64,000 nucleotides of DNA, taken from contig NZ_JARBAX010000001.1 in the NCBI RefSeq assembly GCF_028807635.1, forward strand, positions 2,121,001 to 2,185,000. Reading direction: 5' to 3'. Shown one piece after another: positions 7,638 to 17,193 of this stretch. Numbering within the stretch: position 1 is the stretch's first letter; each line of letters starts with the position of its first letter. The position numbers were made by a program, and so were the translations under genes. The notes under the pieces were generated by a model, which made no database searches, was not told where the DNA came from, and saw nothing but the letters and a program-made list of their open reading frames with translations. Origin of the DNA: Streptomyces spiramyceticus. Lineage in GTDB: Bacteria; Actinomycetota; Actinomycetes; Streptomycetales; Streptomycetaceae.

Positions 7638-9254
7638 ATGCGGCAGGCACCGGTGCTTTCCAGCACCGCCGATCCGGCAGCCGAGGCATGGCGGGCCAAT
7701 GAAGCGGCCCATCAGGAGCTCGTGGACGGACTGCGGAACAGGCTGGCCGCGGCGCGGCTCGGCGGCGGTGAGAAGGCCCGTGCCCGGCACACCGCACGCG
7801 GCAAGCTGCTGCCCCGCGACCGCGTGGACGCGCTCCTCGACCCCGGGTCGCCGTTCCTGGAGCTGGCTCCACTGGCAGCCGAGGACATGTACGGCGGGGC
7901 CGCCCCGGCGGCCGGGGTGATCGCGGGGATCGGCCGGGTCAGCGGCCGGGAGTGCGTGATCGTCGCCAATGACGCCACCGTCAAGGGCGGCACGTACTAC
8001 CCGATGACCGTCAAGAAGCACCTGCGGGCGCAGGAGGTCGCGCTCGAAAACCGGCTGCCCTGCCTGTACTTGGTGGACTCCGGCGGCGCCTTCCTGCCCA
8101 TGCAGGACGAGGTCTTCCCGGACCGGGAGCACTTCGGGCGCATCTTCTACAACCAGGCCAGGATGTCGGGCGCGGGCATCCCGCAGATCGCGGCGGTGCT
8201 CGGGTCCTGCACGGCGGGCGGGGCGTACGTCCCGGCGATGAGCGACGAAGCGGTCATCGTCCGCAACCAGGGCACGATCTTCCTGGGCGGGCCGCCGCTG
8301 GTGAAGGCGGCCACCGGCGAGGTCGTCACGGCTGAGGAGCTGGGCGGCGGCGAAGTCCACTCCCGTACCTCCGGGGTCACCGACCATCTCGCGGAGGACG
8401 ACGCCCACGCCCTGCGGATCGTCCGGAACATCGTCGCGACGCTGCCGGCGCGCGGCGCGCTGCCGTGGTCGGTCGAGCCGGTCGAAGAGCCGAAGGTCGA
8501 TCCGGCGGGACTGTACGGCGCGGTGCCGGTGGACTCCCGTACGCCCTACGACGCACGCGAAGTGATCGCGCGGGTCGTCGACGGTTCGCGATTCCAGGAG
8601 TTCAAGGCGGAGTTCGGGCAGACCCTGATCACCGGTTTCGCCCGTATCCACGGGCATCCGGTCGGCATCGTCGCCAACAACGGCATCCTGTTCTCCGAAT
8701 CCGCCCAGAAGGGCGCGCACTTCATCGAGCTGTGCGACCAGCGCGGCATCCCCCTGGTCTTCCTCCAGAACATCTCCGGCTTCATGGTCGGCAGGGACTA
8801 CGAAGCGGGCGGCATCGCCAAGCACGGCGCGAAGATGGTGACGGCGGTGGCGTGCACGCGGGTGCCGAAGCTGACGGTCGTCGTCGGCGGGTCGTACGGC
8901 GCGGGGAACTACTCGATGTGCGGCCGGGCGTACTCCCCCCGCTTCCTGTGGATGTGGCCCAACGCCAAGATCTCGGTGATGGGCGGCGAGCAGGCGGCGT
9001 CGGTCCTTGCGACGGTCAAGCGCGACCAGTTGGAGGCGCGCGGGGAGTCCTGGGCTCCCGAGGACGAGGAGGCCTTCAAGGATCCGATCCGCGCGCAGTA
9101 CGAGCAGCAGGGAAATGCCTATTACGCGACGGCGCGTTTGTGGGACGACGGCGTGATCGACCCGCTGGAAACGCGGCAGGTGCTCGGCCTGGCCCTCACG
9201 GCCTGCGCCAACGCCCCGCTGCCCGAGCCCGCCTTCGGCGTCTTCCGGATGTGA
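7638..9254 (+). CDS. Acyl-CoA carboxylase beta subunit (methylcrotonyl-CoA carboxylase type)
   Basis: A 538-residue carboxyltransferase subunit. It moves CO2 from carboxybiotin to an acyl-CoA, here probably 3-methylcrotonyl-CoA of leucine degradation. The N-terminal crotonase-like half includes [19 protein letters not shown] and [19 protein letters not shown]; the C-terminal half includes [20 protein letters not shown] and [20 protein letters not shown], all typical of MCC beta rather than propionyl-CoA carboxylase. ATG 7638 follows a CAGGAG ribosome site. It is the first gene of a four-gene operon; the alpha subunit starts 7 bp downstream. I believe it is named accD1 in some Streptomyces. 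Confidence 0.92.
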   Translation: MRQAPVLSSTADPAAEAWRANEAAHQELVDGLRNRLAAARLGGGEKARARHTARGKLLPRDRVDALLDPGSPFLELAPLAAEDMYGGAAPAAGVIAGIGRVSGRECVIVANDATVKGGTYYPMTVKKHLRAQEVALENRLPCLYLVDSGGAFLPMQDEVFPDREHFGRIFYNQARMSGAGIPQIAAVLGSCTAGGAYVPAMSDEAVIVRNQGTIFLGGPPLVKAATGEVVTAEELGGGEVHSRTSGVTDHLAEDDAHALRIVRNIVATLPARGALPWSVEPVEEPKVDPAGLYGAVPVDSRTPYDAREVIARVVDGSRFQEFKAEFGQTLITGFARIHGHPVGIVANNGILFSESAQKGAHFIELCDQRGIPLVFLQNISGFMVGRDYEAGGIAKHGAKMVTAVACTRVPKLTVVVGGSYGAGNYSMCGRAYSPRFLWMWPNAKISVMGGEQAASVLATVKRDQLEARGESWAPEDEEAFKDPIRAQYEQQGNAYYATARLWDDGVIDPLETRQVLGLALTACANAPLPEPAFGVFRM

Positions 9255-9261
9255 GTGACAG

Positions 9262-11337
9262 ATGACGATGTTCGACACAGTCCTGGTCGCCAACCGCGGT
9301 GAGATCGCGGTCCGCGTCATCCGTACGCTCAGGGAGCTGGGCGTGCGCTCGGTCGCGGTCTTCAGCGACGCGGACGCGGACGCCCGGCATGTACGGGAGG
9401 CGGACACGGCGGTCCGCATCGGCCCGGCGGCGGCGTCCGAAAGCTACCTGCGCACGGACCGCCTGCTGGACGCGGCTGCCCGTACGGGCGCGCAGGCCGT
9501 CCACCCCGGCTACGGCTTCCTCGCAGAGAACGCGGCCTTCGCGCAGGCCTGCGAGGACGCCGGCCTTGCCTTCATCGGCCCGCCCTCCTCCGCCATCGCC
9601 CTGATGGGCGACAAGATCCGGGCCAAGGAGACGGTACGGGCGGCGGGCGTCCCCGTCGTCCCCGGCTCGTCCGGCAGCGGCCTGACCGACGCCGAACTGG
9701 CTTCCGCAGCACGGGAGATCGGCATGCCGGTCCTCCTGAAGCCATCGGCCGGGGGCGGCGGCAAGGGCATGCGCCTGACACGGGTCGAGTCCGCGCTGGC
9801 GGACGAGATCGCGGCGGCGCGGCGCGAGGCGCGGGCGTCGTTCGGCGACGACACGCTGCTCGTGGAGCGGTGGATCGACCGGCCCCGCCACATCGAGATC
9901 CAGGTCCTGGCGGACGCCCACGGCAATGTGATCCACCTGGGCGAGCGCGAGTGCTCGCTCCAGCGCCGCCACCAGAAGATCATCGAAGAGGCCCCCTCGG
10001 TCCTCCTCGACGAAGCCACCCGCGCCGCGATGGGCGAGGCGGCGGTCCAGGCGGCGCGCTCCTGCGGCTACCGGGGGGCGGGCACGGTGGAGTTCATCGT
10101 CCCGGGCAACGACCCCTCCTCGTACTTCTTCATGGAGATGAACACCCGCCTCCAGGTCGAGCACCCGGTGACAGAGCTGATCACCGGCCTGGACCTGGTG
10201 GAGTGGCAGCTGAGGGTCGCGTCCGGGGAGCAACTCCCCTTCTCTCAGAAGGACATCACCTTCACCGGCCACGCGGTCGAGGCCCGTATCTGCGCGGAGG
10301 ATCCCTCCCGTGGCTTCCTCCCGTCCGGCGGCACAGTCCTGTCCCTGTACGAGCCGCAGGGGTGGGGGTCCCCCCTGTTCGAGCGGAGCCGAGAACTCGG
10401 GGGAGGGGTGCGCACGGACTCGGGCCTCACACAGGGCACGGAGGTCGGCAGCATCTACGACCCGATGCTGTCGAAGGTCATCGCGTACGCCCCCGACCGC
10501 CCCACGGCCCTGCGCCGCCTGCGCGCCGCCCTGGCGGACACGGTCACCCTGGGCGTCCCGACGAACGCGGGCTTCCTGCGCCGCCTGCTGGCCCACCCGG
10601 ACGTCGTATCGGGCGACCTGGACACGGGCCTGGTGGAGCGCGACGTGGACGGCCTGATCCCGGACGGCGTCCCGCCGGAGGTGTACGCGGCGGCGACGCT
10701 GCTGCGGACGGGGGGAAGCAGCTCCGCCGCCACCGGCTGGGCGGACCCCTTCTCCGCCCGCTCCGGCTGGCGGCTCGGCGGCACCCCGGCCTGGACGGTG
10801 CACCACGCCCGCGTACCGGGCCACGAGCCGGTGGCCGTCCGGCTGCGCAGCACCGCAGCGGGCACGGAGATCCTGATCCCCGCCGCGGAGGCGTCGGGCG
10901 GCGCGGAGCCACCGGCCGCCGGGGCCAGGCTCGTCGACGTCACCCCGGACCGCCTCACCGTCGAACTCGCCGGCATCACCCACACCTTCAGCCACGCCAC
11001 TGGCCCGGAGGGCATCTGGCTCGGCCGGGACGGCGACTCCTGGCACGTCCAGGATTACGACCCGGTCGCCGCCGCCCTCAGCGGCAGCGCGCGTTCCGGG
11101 GTCGACACCCTCGCGGCGCCCATGCCGGGGACCGTCACCGTCGTCAAGGTGGCGGTCGGGGACCACGTCGACGCGGGGCAGAGCCTCCTCGTCGTCGAGG
11201 CCATGAAGATGGAGCACGTCATCTCCGCCCCGCACGCCGGCACCGTCACCGAGCTCGACGTGACACCGGGCTCGACCGTCGCCATGGACCAGGTCCTGGC
11301 CGTCGTCGTCCCGGAGACCCCTGAGGAGGAGCTGTGA
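9262..11337 (+). CDS. Acyl-CoA carboxylase alpha subunit (biotin carboxylase plus biotin carrier)
   Basis: A 691-residue subunit. The biotin carboxylase/ATP-grasp part (1-~450) shows LVANRGEIAVRVIRTLRELG, PSAGGGGKGMRL, ERDCSLQRR-like ERECSLQRRHQKI, and MNTRLQVEHPVTE. A linker follows, and the C-terminal biotinyl domain carries EAMKMEH with biotinylated Lys649. With the preceding beta subunit it forms a methylcrotonyl-CoA carboxylase-type complex. About 16 residues (GWGSPLFERSRELGG, near 370-385) are encoded by an in-frame dispersed repeat. The last bases overlap the HMG-CoA lyase start (GTGA). Confidence 0.92.
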   Translation: MTMFDTVLVANRGEIAVRVIRTLRELGVRSVAVFSDADADARHVREADTAVRIGPAAASESYLRTDRLLDAAARTGAQAVHPGYGFLAENAAFAQACEDAGLAFIGPPSSAIALMGDKIRAKETVRAAGVPVVPGSSGSGLTDAELASAAREIGMPVLLKPSAGGGGKGMRLTRVESALADEIAAARREARASFGDDTLLVERWIDRPRHIEIQVLADAHGNVIHLGERECSLQRRHQKIIEEAPSVLLDEATRAAMGEAAVQAARSCGYRGAGTVEFIVPGNDPSSYFFMEMNTRLQVEHPVTELITGLDLVEWQLRVASGEQLPFSQKDITFTGHAVEARICAEDPSRGFLPSGGTVLSLYEPQGWGSPLFERSRELGGGVRTDSGLTQGTEVGSIYDPMLSKVIAYAPDRPTALRRLRAALADTVTLGVPTNAGFLRRLLAHPDVVSGDLDTGLVERDVDGLIPDGVPPEVYAAATLLRTGGSSSAATGWADPFSARSGWRLGGTPAWTVHHARVPGHEPVAVRLRSTAAGTEILIPAAEASGGAEPPAAGARLVDVTPDRLTVELAGITHTFSHATGPEGIWLGRDGDSWHVQDYDPVAAALSGSARSGVDTLAAPMPGTVTVVKVAVGDHVDAGQSLLVVEAMKMEHVISAPHAGTVTELDVTPGSTVAMDQVLAVVVPETPEEEL
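10364..10408 (-). repeat. Dispersed repeat inserted in frame in the carboxylase alpha gene
   Basis: Read on the minus strand, the core TCTCGGCTCCGCTCGA is flanked by CCCC/GGGG arms, the same element as in tesB at 3899-3938. It splits the normally contiguous stretch FLPSGGTVL...VRTDSGL without a frameshift. Confidence 0.8.
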
Positions 11338-12272
11338 CGCTTCCCATGGCGGTACCGGCAGAAGGTCTGCCGGGCCGTGTACGCATCCACGAAGTCGGCG
11401 CACGCGACGGCCTCCAGAACGAGAAGGCGGTCGTACCGACCGAGGTGAAGGCCGAGTTCGTCCACCGCCTCGCCGACGCCGGGCTCCGCACCATCGAGGC
11501 GACCAGCTTCGTGCACCCCAAGTGGGTGCCCCAACTGGCCGACGCGGAACAGCTGTTCCCGCTCGTCCAGGACCTGGCGGACGATGTAGCGCTCCCCGTT
11601 CTCGTACCGAACGAACGCGGGCTCGACCGCGCCCTCGCTCTCGGCGCCCGCCGCATCGCCGTGTTCGGCAGCGCGACCGAGACCTTCGCGAGCCGCAACC
11701 TCAACCGGACCGTCGACGAGTCGCTCGCCATGTTCGAGCCGGTCGTCGCCAAGGCCCGCGCCGACAGGATCCATGTCCGCGGCTACCTGTCGATGTGCTT
11801 CGGCGATCCCTGGGAGGGCGCGGTCCCGGTCCGCCAAGTGGTCGGCGTGGCCAAGCGGCTGATGGACCTGGGCTGCGACGAGCTGAGCCTCGGCGACACC
11901 ATCGGCGTGGCCACCCCCGGCCACGTCCGCGCCCTGCTGGCCGCACTCGGCGAGGCGGGCGTCCCGGCCTCCGCGATCGGTGTCCACTTCCACGACACCT
12001 ACGGCCAGGCCCTCGCCAACACCTATGCCGCGCTCCAGCACGGCGTCACCACCGTGGACGCCTCGGCGGGCGGCCTCGGCGGCTGCCCGTACGCGAAGAG
12101 CGCCACCGGAAACCTCGCCACCGAAGACCTCGTGTGGATGCTCGACGGCCTCGGTATCGAAACCGGGGTCGACCTCGGCCGCCTCACCGCCACAAGCGCG
12201 TGGATGGCCGAACGGCTGGGCCGCCCCAGCCCCTCCCGCACCGTGCGTGCCCTGTCCCACAAGGAGTCGTAG
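11334..12272 (+). CDS. hmgL: Hydroxymethylglutaryl-CoA lyase
   Basis: A 312-residue TIM-barrel lyase that splits HMG-CoA to acetoacetate and acetyl-CoA, the last step of leucine degradation. Motifs are VRIHEVGARDGLQNEK near the N-terminus, HFHDTYGQALANTYAAL with metal-binding His residues, and the active-site cysteine loop GGLGGCPYAKSATGNLATED. The GTG start at 11334 overlaps the stop of the carboxylase alpha gene; ATG 11346 is an alternative. The acyl-CoA dehydrogenase follows after 2 bp, so the genes are translationally linked. Confidence 0.93.
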   Translation: MTLPMAVPAEGLPGRVRIHEVGARDGLQNEKAVVPTEVKAEFVHRLADAGLRTIEATSFVHPKWVPQLADAEQLFPLVQDLADDVALPVLVPNERGLDRALALGARRIAVFGSATETFASRNLNRTVDESLAMFEPVVAKARADRIHVRGYLSMCFGDPWEGAVPVRQVVGVAKRLMDLGCDELSLGDTIGVATPGHVRALLAALGEAGVPASAIGVHFHDTYGQALANTYAALQHGVTTVDASAGGLGGCPYAKSATGNLATEDLVWMLDGLGIETGVDLGRLTATSAWMAERLGRPSPSRTVRALSHKES

Positions 12273-12274
12273 CC

Positions 12275-13435
12275 ATGCCCCTCGACCACCGCCTCTCCCC
12301 CGAACACGAAGAACTCCGCCGTACGGTCGAGGAGTTCGCCCACGATGTCGTAGCCCCGAAGATCGGCGACCTGTACGAGCGCCACGAGTTCCCGTACGAA
12401 ATCGTCCGCGAAATGGGCAGGATGGGCCTCTTCGGGCTGCCCTTCCCCGAGGAGTACGGCGGCATGGGCGGCGACTACCTCGCCCTCGGCATCGCCCTGG
12501 AAGAGCTCGCCCGCGTCGACTCGTCGGTGGCCATCACCCTCGAAGCCGGCGTCTCCCTCGGCGCGATGCCGGTCTACCGCTTCGGCACGGAGGAGCAGAA
12601 GCAGGAGTGGCTCCCCCGGCTCTGCTCGGGCGAGATGCTCGGTGCCTTCGGCCTGACCGAGCCCGACTGCGGCTCGGACGCCGGCGGCACGAAGACCACC
12701 GCACGCCGGGACGGCGACGAGTGGGTGATCAACGGCTCCAAGTGCTTCATCACCAACTCCGGCACCGACATCACCGGCCTGGTGACGGTCACCGCGGTCA
12801 CCGGCCGCAAGCCCGACGGCAAGCCGGAGATCTCCGCGATCATCGTGCCCTCCGGCACCCCGGGCTTCACGGTCGCCGCCCCCTACTCCAAGGTCGGATG
12901 GAACGCCTCGGACACCCGCGAGCTGTCCTTCTCCGACGTCCGGGTTCCCCTCGGCAACCTCCTCGGCGAAGAGGGCCGTGGTTACGCCCAGTTCCTGCGC
13001 ATCCTCGACGAGGGCCGTGTGGCCATCTCGGCACTCGCGACGGGCCTGGCCCAGGGCTGCGTCGACGAGTCGGTGACGTACGCGAAGGAGCGCCACACCT
13101 TCGGCCGCCCCATCGGCTCCAACCAGGCCATCCAGTTCAAGATCGCTGACATGGAGATGCGGGCGCACATGGCCCGTATCGGCTGGCGTGACGCGGCGTC
13201 ACGCCTGGTCCACGGCGAGCCGTTCAAGAAGGAGGCGGCGCTGGCCAAGCTCTACTCCTCCACGGTCGCCGTCGACAACGCCCGCGAAGCCACCCAGATC
13301 CACGGCGGCTACGGCTTCATGAACGAGTACCCGGTGGCCAGAATGTGGCGGGACTCCAAGATCCTGGAGATCGGCGAGGGCACGAGCGAGGTGCAGCGCA
13401 TGCTGATCGCCCGCGAGCTGGGCCTCTCCGGCTGA
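12275..13435 (+). CDS. acdH: Acyl-CoA dehydrogenase (isovaleryl/branched-chain type)
   Basis: A 386-residue FAD enzyme with AFGLTEPDCGSDAGGTKTTA and the C-terminal EIGEGTSEVQRM. Here the catalytic base is Glu368 in the loop used by short- and medium-chain enzymes, unlike the dehydrogenase at 2581. As last gene of an MCC/HMG-CoA lyase operon it probably oxidises isovaleryl-CoA and other branched acyl-CoAs. The symbol acdH is used for this locus in S. coelicolor (from memory). ATG 12275 follows AAGGAG. Confidence 0.9.
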   Translation: MPLDHRLSPEHEELRRTVEEFAHDVVAPKIGDLYERHEFPYEIVREMGRMGLFGLPFPEEYGGMGGDYLALGIALEELARVDSSVAITLEAGVSLGAMPVYRFGTEEQKQEWLPRLCSGEMLGAFGLTEPDCGSDAGGTKTTARRDGDEWVINGSKCFITNSGTDITGLVTVTAVTGRKPDGKPEISAIIVPSGTPGFTVAAPYSKVGWNASDTRELSFSDVRVPLGNLLGEEGRGYAQFLRILDEGRVAISALATGLAQGCVDESVTYAKERHTFGRPIGSNQAIQFKIADMEMRAHMARIGWRDAASRLVHGEPFKKEAALAKLYSSTVAVDNAREATQIHGGYGFMNEYPVARMWRDSKILEIGEGTSEVQRMLIARELGLSG

Positions 13436-13497
13436 CAACCCCGCCCCGGCGGGCGCTTCGTGCGGCGGCTCCGGGACACCACCGGCTGGACAAGATG

Positions 13498-13516
13498 TGA
13501 GGTTAGGCTAACCTAC
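13498..13516. promoter_or_regulatory. Iron box (DmdR1/DtxR-type) upstream of desE
   Basis: TGAGGTTAGGCTAACCTAC matches the 19-bp streptomycete iron-box palindrome (TTAGGTTAGGCTAACCTAA) at all but three outer positions. It lies 54 bp before the desE start, so desE and desF should be repressed by DmdR1 with Fe2+. Confidence 0.9.
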
Positions 13517-13570
13517 CCTCGAACTCGTCCCCCGGTGGACCCAGCCGCACGTACGAAAGCAGACACCGTC

Positions 13571-14596
13571 ATGCCTCACGCCCGAGCTTCCCACCTCTCC
13601 CGCCGCGGCCTGCTCGCCGTGGGCGGCGCCATCGGCGTCGGCGCCGCGCTGACCGCCTGCGGCAACACCGCCGCGAAAAGCGAGGAGAAGGCCGCCGGGA
13701 AGACCGGCCCCTGGTCCTTCAAGGACGACCGCGGCAAGACGGTGAAGGCCAAGGCCACGCCCAAGAACATCGTCGCGTTCACCGGCACCGCGGCCGCGCT
13801 CCACGACTTCGGCGTCGAGGTCAAGGGTGTTTTCGGCCCGACCAAGACCGCTGACGGCAAGGCCGACGTCCAGGCCGGCGACCTCGATGTGAACAAGGTC
13901 AAGATCCTCGGCAACGTCTACGACAAGTTCAACGTCGAGGCGTACGTCGCCCTCCAGCCCGACCTGCTGGTCACGGCGATGTGGGAGAAGGACAAGCTCT
14001 GGTACGTCCCCGAGGCGTCCACCAAGAAGATCCTCGACGTCGGCGCTCCGACCGTCGCCCTGTGGGCCGCCGAGACCACCGTCCCCAAGGCGATCCAGCG
14101 CCACGCCGACCTCGCCGAGTCGCTCGGTGCCGACGTCAGGACCAAGAAGGTCACCGAGGCCAAGACCCGCTTCGAGAAGGCCGCCGAGCGCCTGCGTCAG
14201 GCCGCCAAGGCCAACCCGAAGGTCAAGGTCATGATCGGCTCCGCGAGCCCCGACCTCTTCTACGTCTCCCTCGCGAAGATGTCCGCCGACACGCTCTACT
14301 TCCAGGAGCTGGGCGTGAAGTTCGTCGAGCCGAAGGTGGACGCGGCCGGCTTCTTCGAGAGCCTCAGCTGGGAGAACGTCGACAAGTACCCGGCCGACAT
14401 CATCATGATGGACAACCGGACCGCGGTCCTCCAGCCGGCCGACATCAAGGACAAGCCGACCTGGACCCGCCTGCCCGCCGTCAAGGCCGGCCAGGTCATC
14501 CCGCGCACCACGGAGCCGATCTACTCCTACGACAAGTGCGCGCCGATCCTCGAGGACCTCGCCGAGGCCATCGAGAAGGCCAAGAAGGTCGCCTGA
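13571..14596 (+). CDS. desE: Ferrioxamine-binding lipoprotein of an ABC transporter
   Basis: A 341-residue siderophore-binding protein. The N-terminus has a twin-arginine-like signal (SRRGLLAVGG) ending in the lipobox LTAC (Cys ~31). The mature part has the two-lobed PeriBP fold of FeuA/FhuD-like proteins (KNIVAFTGTAAALHDFG; QPDLLVTAMWEKD). It captures ferrioxamines at the cell surface; the permease and ATPase genes are not in this window. ATG 13571 is chosen because a longer frame would include the iron box. Confidence 0.9.
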   Translation: MPHARASHLSRRGLLAVGGAIGVGAALTACGNTAAKSEEKAAGKTGPWSFKDDRGKTVKAKATPKNIVAFTGTAAALHDFGVEVKGVFGPTKTADGKADVQAGDLDVNKVKILGNVYDKFNVEAYVALQPDLLVTAMWEKDKLWYVPEASTKKILDVGAPTVALWAAETTVPKAIQRHADLAESLGADVRTKKVTEAKTRFEKAAERLRQAAKANPKVKVMIGSASPDLFYVSLAKMSADTLYFQELGVKFVEPKVDAAGFFESLSWENVDKYPADIIMMDNRTAVLQPADIKDKPTWTRLPAVKAGQVIPRTTEPIYSYDKCAPILEDLAEAIEKAKKVA

Positions 14597-14639
14597 CCCG
14601 TCCGCCAACTCCCCAAGCAGCACGGCCAGGAGGTCACGA

Positions 14640-15530
14640 ATGACTGCGACAGCCGCCGAACCCGTAACCGCCCCGTTCCGCTTCTTCGGCCTGACGGTCG
14701 TGCGGACCCGGCGGCTGAGCCCCTCCCTGGTCAGGGTGGTCTTCGGAGGCGAGGCCCTGCGGGGCTTCGCCTCCGGCGGCCGGGACCAGAGCTGCTCACT
14801 CTTCCTGCCGCACCCCGGACAGGCGGAGCCGGTGCTGCCGCCGGAGACGGACCCCGACTGGTTCGCGGCGTACCGCGCGCTGCCCGACGACGTACGGGCC
14901 GTCATGCGCTCGTACACCGTGCGCGGCCAGCGCCGCGCCGACGACGGGACGACCGAGGTCGACATCGACTTCGCACTCCACACGGCGGCATCGGACGCGG
15001 GCGTCGGCCCGGCCTGCCGCTGGGCGCAGCAGGCGAGTCCGGGTGACCGGGTCGTGGTGCTCGGTCCCTCGCTGGAGGACAACACCGCCGTGCGTTTCCG
15101 CCCGCCCGAGGACACCGACTGGGTCCTGATGTGGGCCGACGAGACGGCGTTGCCCGCCGCTGCCGCCGCACTGGAGTGGCTTCCGGCCGGTACGAAGGCC
15201 AAGGTTTGGATCGAGGTCCAGCACCCCGGCGACCGCCTGGAGTTGACCACGGCGGCCGACGCGGAGATCACCTGGCTGGTACGGGACGAGGGTGCACCCT
15301 CCGCCGTCGACGCGGTGCGCGCGGTGCCTGCCGCCGAGCTGCCCGAAGGCACGTCGTACGCCTGGATCGCAGGCGAGTCGTCGTGCGTACGGGCGCTGCG
15401 CCGCCATCTCGTCCAGGAGCGCCGGTTCGACCGCAGGCGCGTGACGTTCGTGGGCTACTGGCGCCGCGGGCTGAGCGAGGAGCAGCTGCGCGAGCGGGCC
15501 CGGGCCGAGTCACAGGACGAAGACGCTTAA
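14640..15530 (+). CDS. desF: Siderophore-interacting FAD protein (ferri-siderophore reductase)
   Basis: A 296-residue ViuB/SIP-family flavoprotein. FAD-binding features include MRSYTVRGQRR (RxYS/T-type) and an N-terminal beta-barrel; the NAD(P)H-binding lobe ends with TSYAWIAGESSCVRALRRHL and VTFVGYWRRGLSEEQL. It probably reduces Fe(III) in imported ferrioxamine to release iron. It lies 43 bp after desE with an AGGAGG site, so it shares the iron-box promoter. Confidence 0.9.
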   Translation: MTATAAEPVTAPFRFFGLTVVRTRRLSPSLVRVVFGGEALRGFASGGRDQSCSLFLPHPGQAEPVLPPETDPDWFAAYRALPDDVRAVMRSYTVRGQRRADDGTTEVDIDFALHTAASDAGVGPACRWAQQASPGDRVVVLGPSLEDNTAVRFRPPEDTDWVLMWADETALPAAAAALEWLPAGTKAKVWIEVQHPGDRLELTTAADAEITWLVRDEGAPSAVDAVRAVPAAELPEGTSYAWIAGESSCVRALRRHLVQERRFDRRRVTFVGYWRRGLSEEQLRERARAESQDEDA

Positions 15531-15535
15531 GCAGT

Positions 15536-15597
15536 ACCCGAGTTACCTGTGTTACCTGAGTTACCCGAGTCACCGTGTTGCCCGAGTTGTCTGCGTT
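15536..15597 (+). repeat. Degenerate tandem 9-bp repeat between desF and desA
   Basis: Seven imperfect units follow ACCCGAGTT (ACCCGAGTT, ACCTGTGTT, ACCTGAGTT, ACCCGAGTC, then an 8-nt unit and two diverged units). It begins 5 bp after the desF stop and lies upstream of the desA iron box. Its function is unknown; it is not a CRISPR array. Confidence 0.75.
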
Positions 15598-15632
15598 CCC
15601 CCTGGGGGGCGAGGGTTCGTTGCGATGTGAAC

Positions 15633-15651
15633 TTAGGTTAGGCTAACCTTA
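15633..15651. promoter_or_regulatory. Iron box upstream of desABCD
   Basis: TTAGGTTAGGCTAACCTTA is an almost perfect copy of the streptomycete iron box, 75 bp before the desA start; an extra half site TTACCTAA extends it to 15656. It predicts iron repression of desferrioxamine synthesis by DmdR1. Confidence 0.93.
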
Positions 15652-15726
15652 CCTAAACACGTCGGGCCCTCGCCCCCCTCTCCTGTCCTGAGGGCGCGAC
15701 GAATCCCGTACCCGGGAGGACAGTTC

Positions 15727-17193
15727 ATGCGCTCACACCTGCTCAATGACAAGACCGCCGCGCGGTATCGCCGGACCGCCACCGCAGCGGTCGAGCGGGT
15801 GGCGGACCAAATCGCCGCGACCGACCGGCCGTTCACCGGCATCACCCCGGACGAGCTCGCCCCCAGGTTCGACTCGATCGACCTCGACCAGCCGCTGGGC
15901 GACTCCACCGCCGCCCTGGACGAGCTCGAATCCGTCTACCTCCGCGACGCCGTCTACTTCCACCACCCGCGCTACCTGGCCCACCTCAACTGCCCGGTAG
16001 TCATCCCCGCCGTCACCGCCGAGGCCGTACTCTCCGCCGTCAACTCCTCCCTCGACACCTGGGACCAGAGCGCGGGCGCCACCCTCATCGAGCGCCGCCT
16101 CGTCGACTGGACCGCGGGCCGCATCGGCTTCACCACCGCCGCGGACGGCGGAGCGGCCGACGGTGTGTTCACGAGCGGCGGCTCCCAGTCCAACCTCCAG
16201 GCGCTGCTCCTCGCCCGCGAGGAGGCCAAGTCCGTGGACCCGTCCGACACCTCGAAGCTGCGGATCTTCGCCTCCGAGTGCGGCCACTTCAGCGTCCAGA
16301 AGTCCGCGAAACTCCTCGGCCTGGGCCCCGACTCCGTCGTCACCGTCCCGTGCGACCGCGACAAGCGCATGCAGACCGTGGCGCTCGCCCGCGAGCTGGC
16401 GCGCTGCGTCGACAAGGGCCTCATCCCCATGGCCGTCGTCGCCACCGCCGGCACCACCGACTTCGGCTCCATCGACCCGCTGACCGAGATCGCCGCCCTC
16501 TGCGAGGGATACGGCGCCTGGCTGCACGTCGACGCCGCGTACGGATGCGGCCTGCTGGCCTCCCGTACCCGCCGCCACCTCCTCGCCGGCATCGAGCGCG
16601 CCGACTCGGTCACCGTGGACTACCACAAGTCCTTCTTCCAGCCGGTGAGTTCGAGCGCGCTGCTGGTACGCGACGGAGCCACCCTGCGCCACGCGACGTA
16701 CCACGCCGACTACCTCAACCCGCGCCGGATGGCCGAGGAGCGCATCCCCAACCAGGTCGACAAGTCCCTCCAGACCACCCGCCGCTTCGACGCGCTCAAG
16801 CTCTGGATGACGCTGCGCATCATGGGCGCGGACGGCGTCGGCGAGCTCTTCGACGAGGTCTGCGACCTGGCCGCCGACGGCTGGAAGCTGCTCGCCGGCG
16901 ACCCGCGCTACGACGTCGTCACCCAGCCGAGCCTCTCCACCCTCGTCTTCCGCTACATACCGTCCGACGTCACCAGCCCCGCGGTGATCGACCGCGCCAA
17001 TCTGTACGCCCGCAAGGCGCTGTTCGCGTCCGGCGATGCCGTGGTGGCCGGGACGACCGTCGGCGGCAAGCACTACCTCAAGTTCACCCTTCTCAATCCC
17101 GAGACGACGCTCAGCGACATCGCGGCCGTCCTCGACCTCATCGCCGGCCACGCCGAGCAGTACCTGGGAGAGTCCCTTGTCCACGCCTCTTGA
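15727..17193 (+). CDS. desA: PLP-dependent L-lysine decarboxylase, desferrioxamine pathway
   Basis: A 488-residue group II decarboxylase that converts lysine to cadaverine, the first step of desferrioxamine biosynthesis. The fold-type I signatures are clear: [32 protein letters not shown], and the PLP-lysine segment [15 protein letters not shown] 15727 follows GGGAGGA. The gene overlaps the desB start by 17 bp. Confidence 0.95.
   Translation: MRSHLLNDKTAARYRRTATAAVERVADQIAATDRPFTGITPDELAPRFDSIDLDQPLGDSTAALDELESVYLRDAVYFHHPRYLAHLNCPVVIPAVTAEAVLSAVNSSLDTWDQSAGATLIERRLVDWTAGRIGFTTAADGGAADGVFTSGGSQSNLQALLLAREEAKSVDPSDTSKLRIFASECGHFSVQKSAKLLGLGPDSVVTVPCDRDKRMQTVALARELARCVDKGLIPMAVVATAGTTDFGSIDPLTEIAALCEGYGAWLHVDAAYGCGLLASRTRRHLLAGIERADSVTVDYHKSFFQPVSSSALLVRDGATLRHATYHADYLNPRRMAEERIPNQVDKSLQTTRRFDALKLWMTLRIMGADGVGELFDEVCDLAADGWKLLAGDPRYDVVTQPSLSTLVFRYIPSDVTSPAVIDRANLYARKALFASGDAVVAGTTVGGKHYLKFTLLNPETTLSDIAAVLDLIAGHAEQYLGESLVHAS

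Noticed and set aside
7608..9419. Long minus-strand open frame opposite the carboxylase beta gene
   Set aside because: It is antisense to a clearly coding gene; long antisense frames are expected at this GC content and it has no recognisable domain.
15536..15597. Possible CRISPR array
   Set aside because: Contiguous degenerate 9-bp units without spacers and no cas genes.
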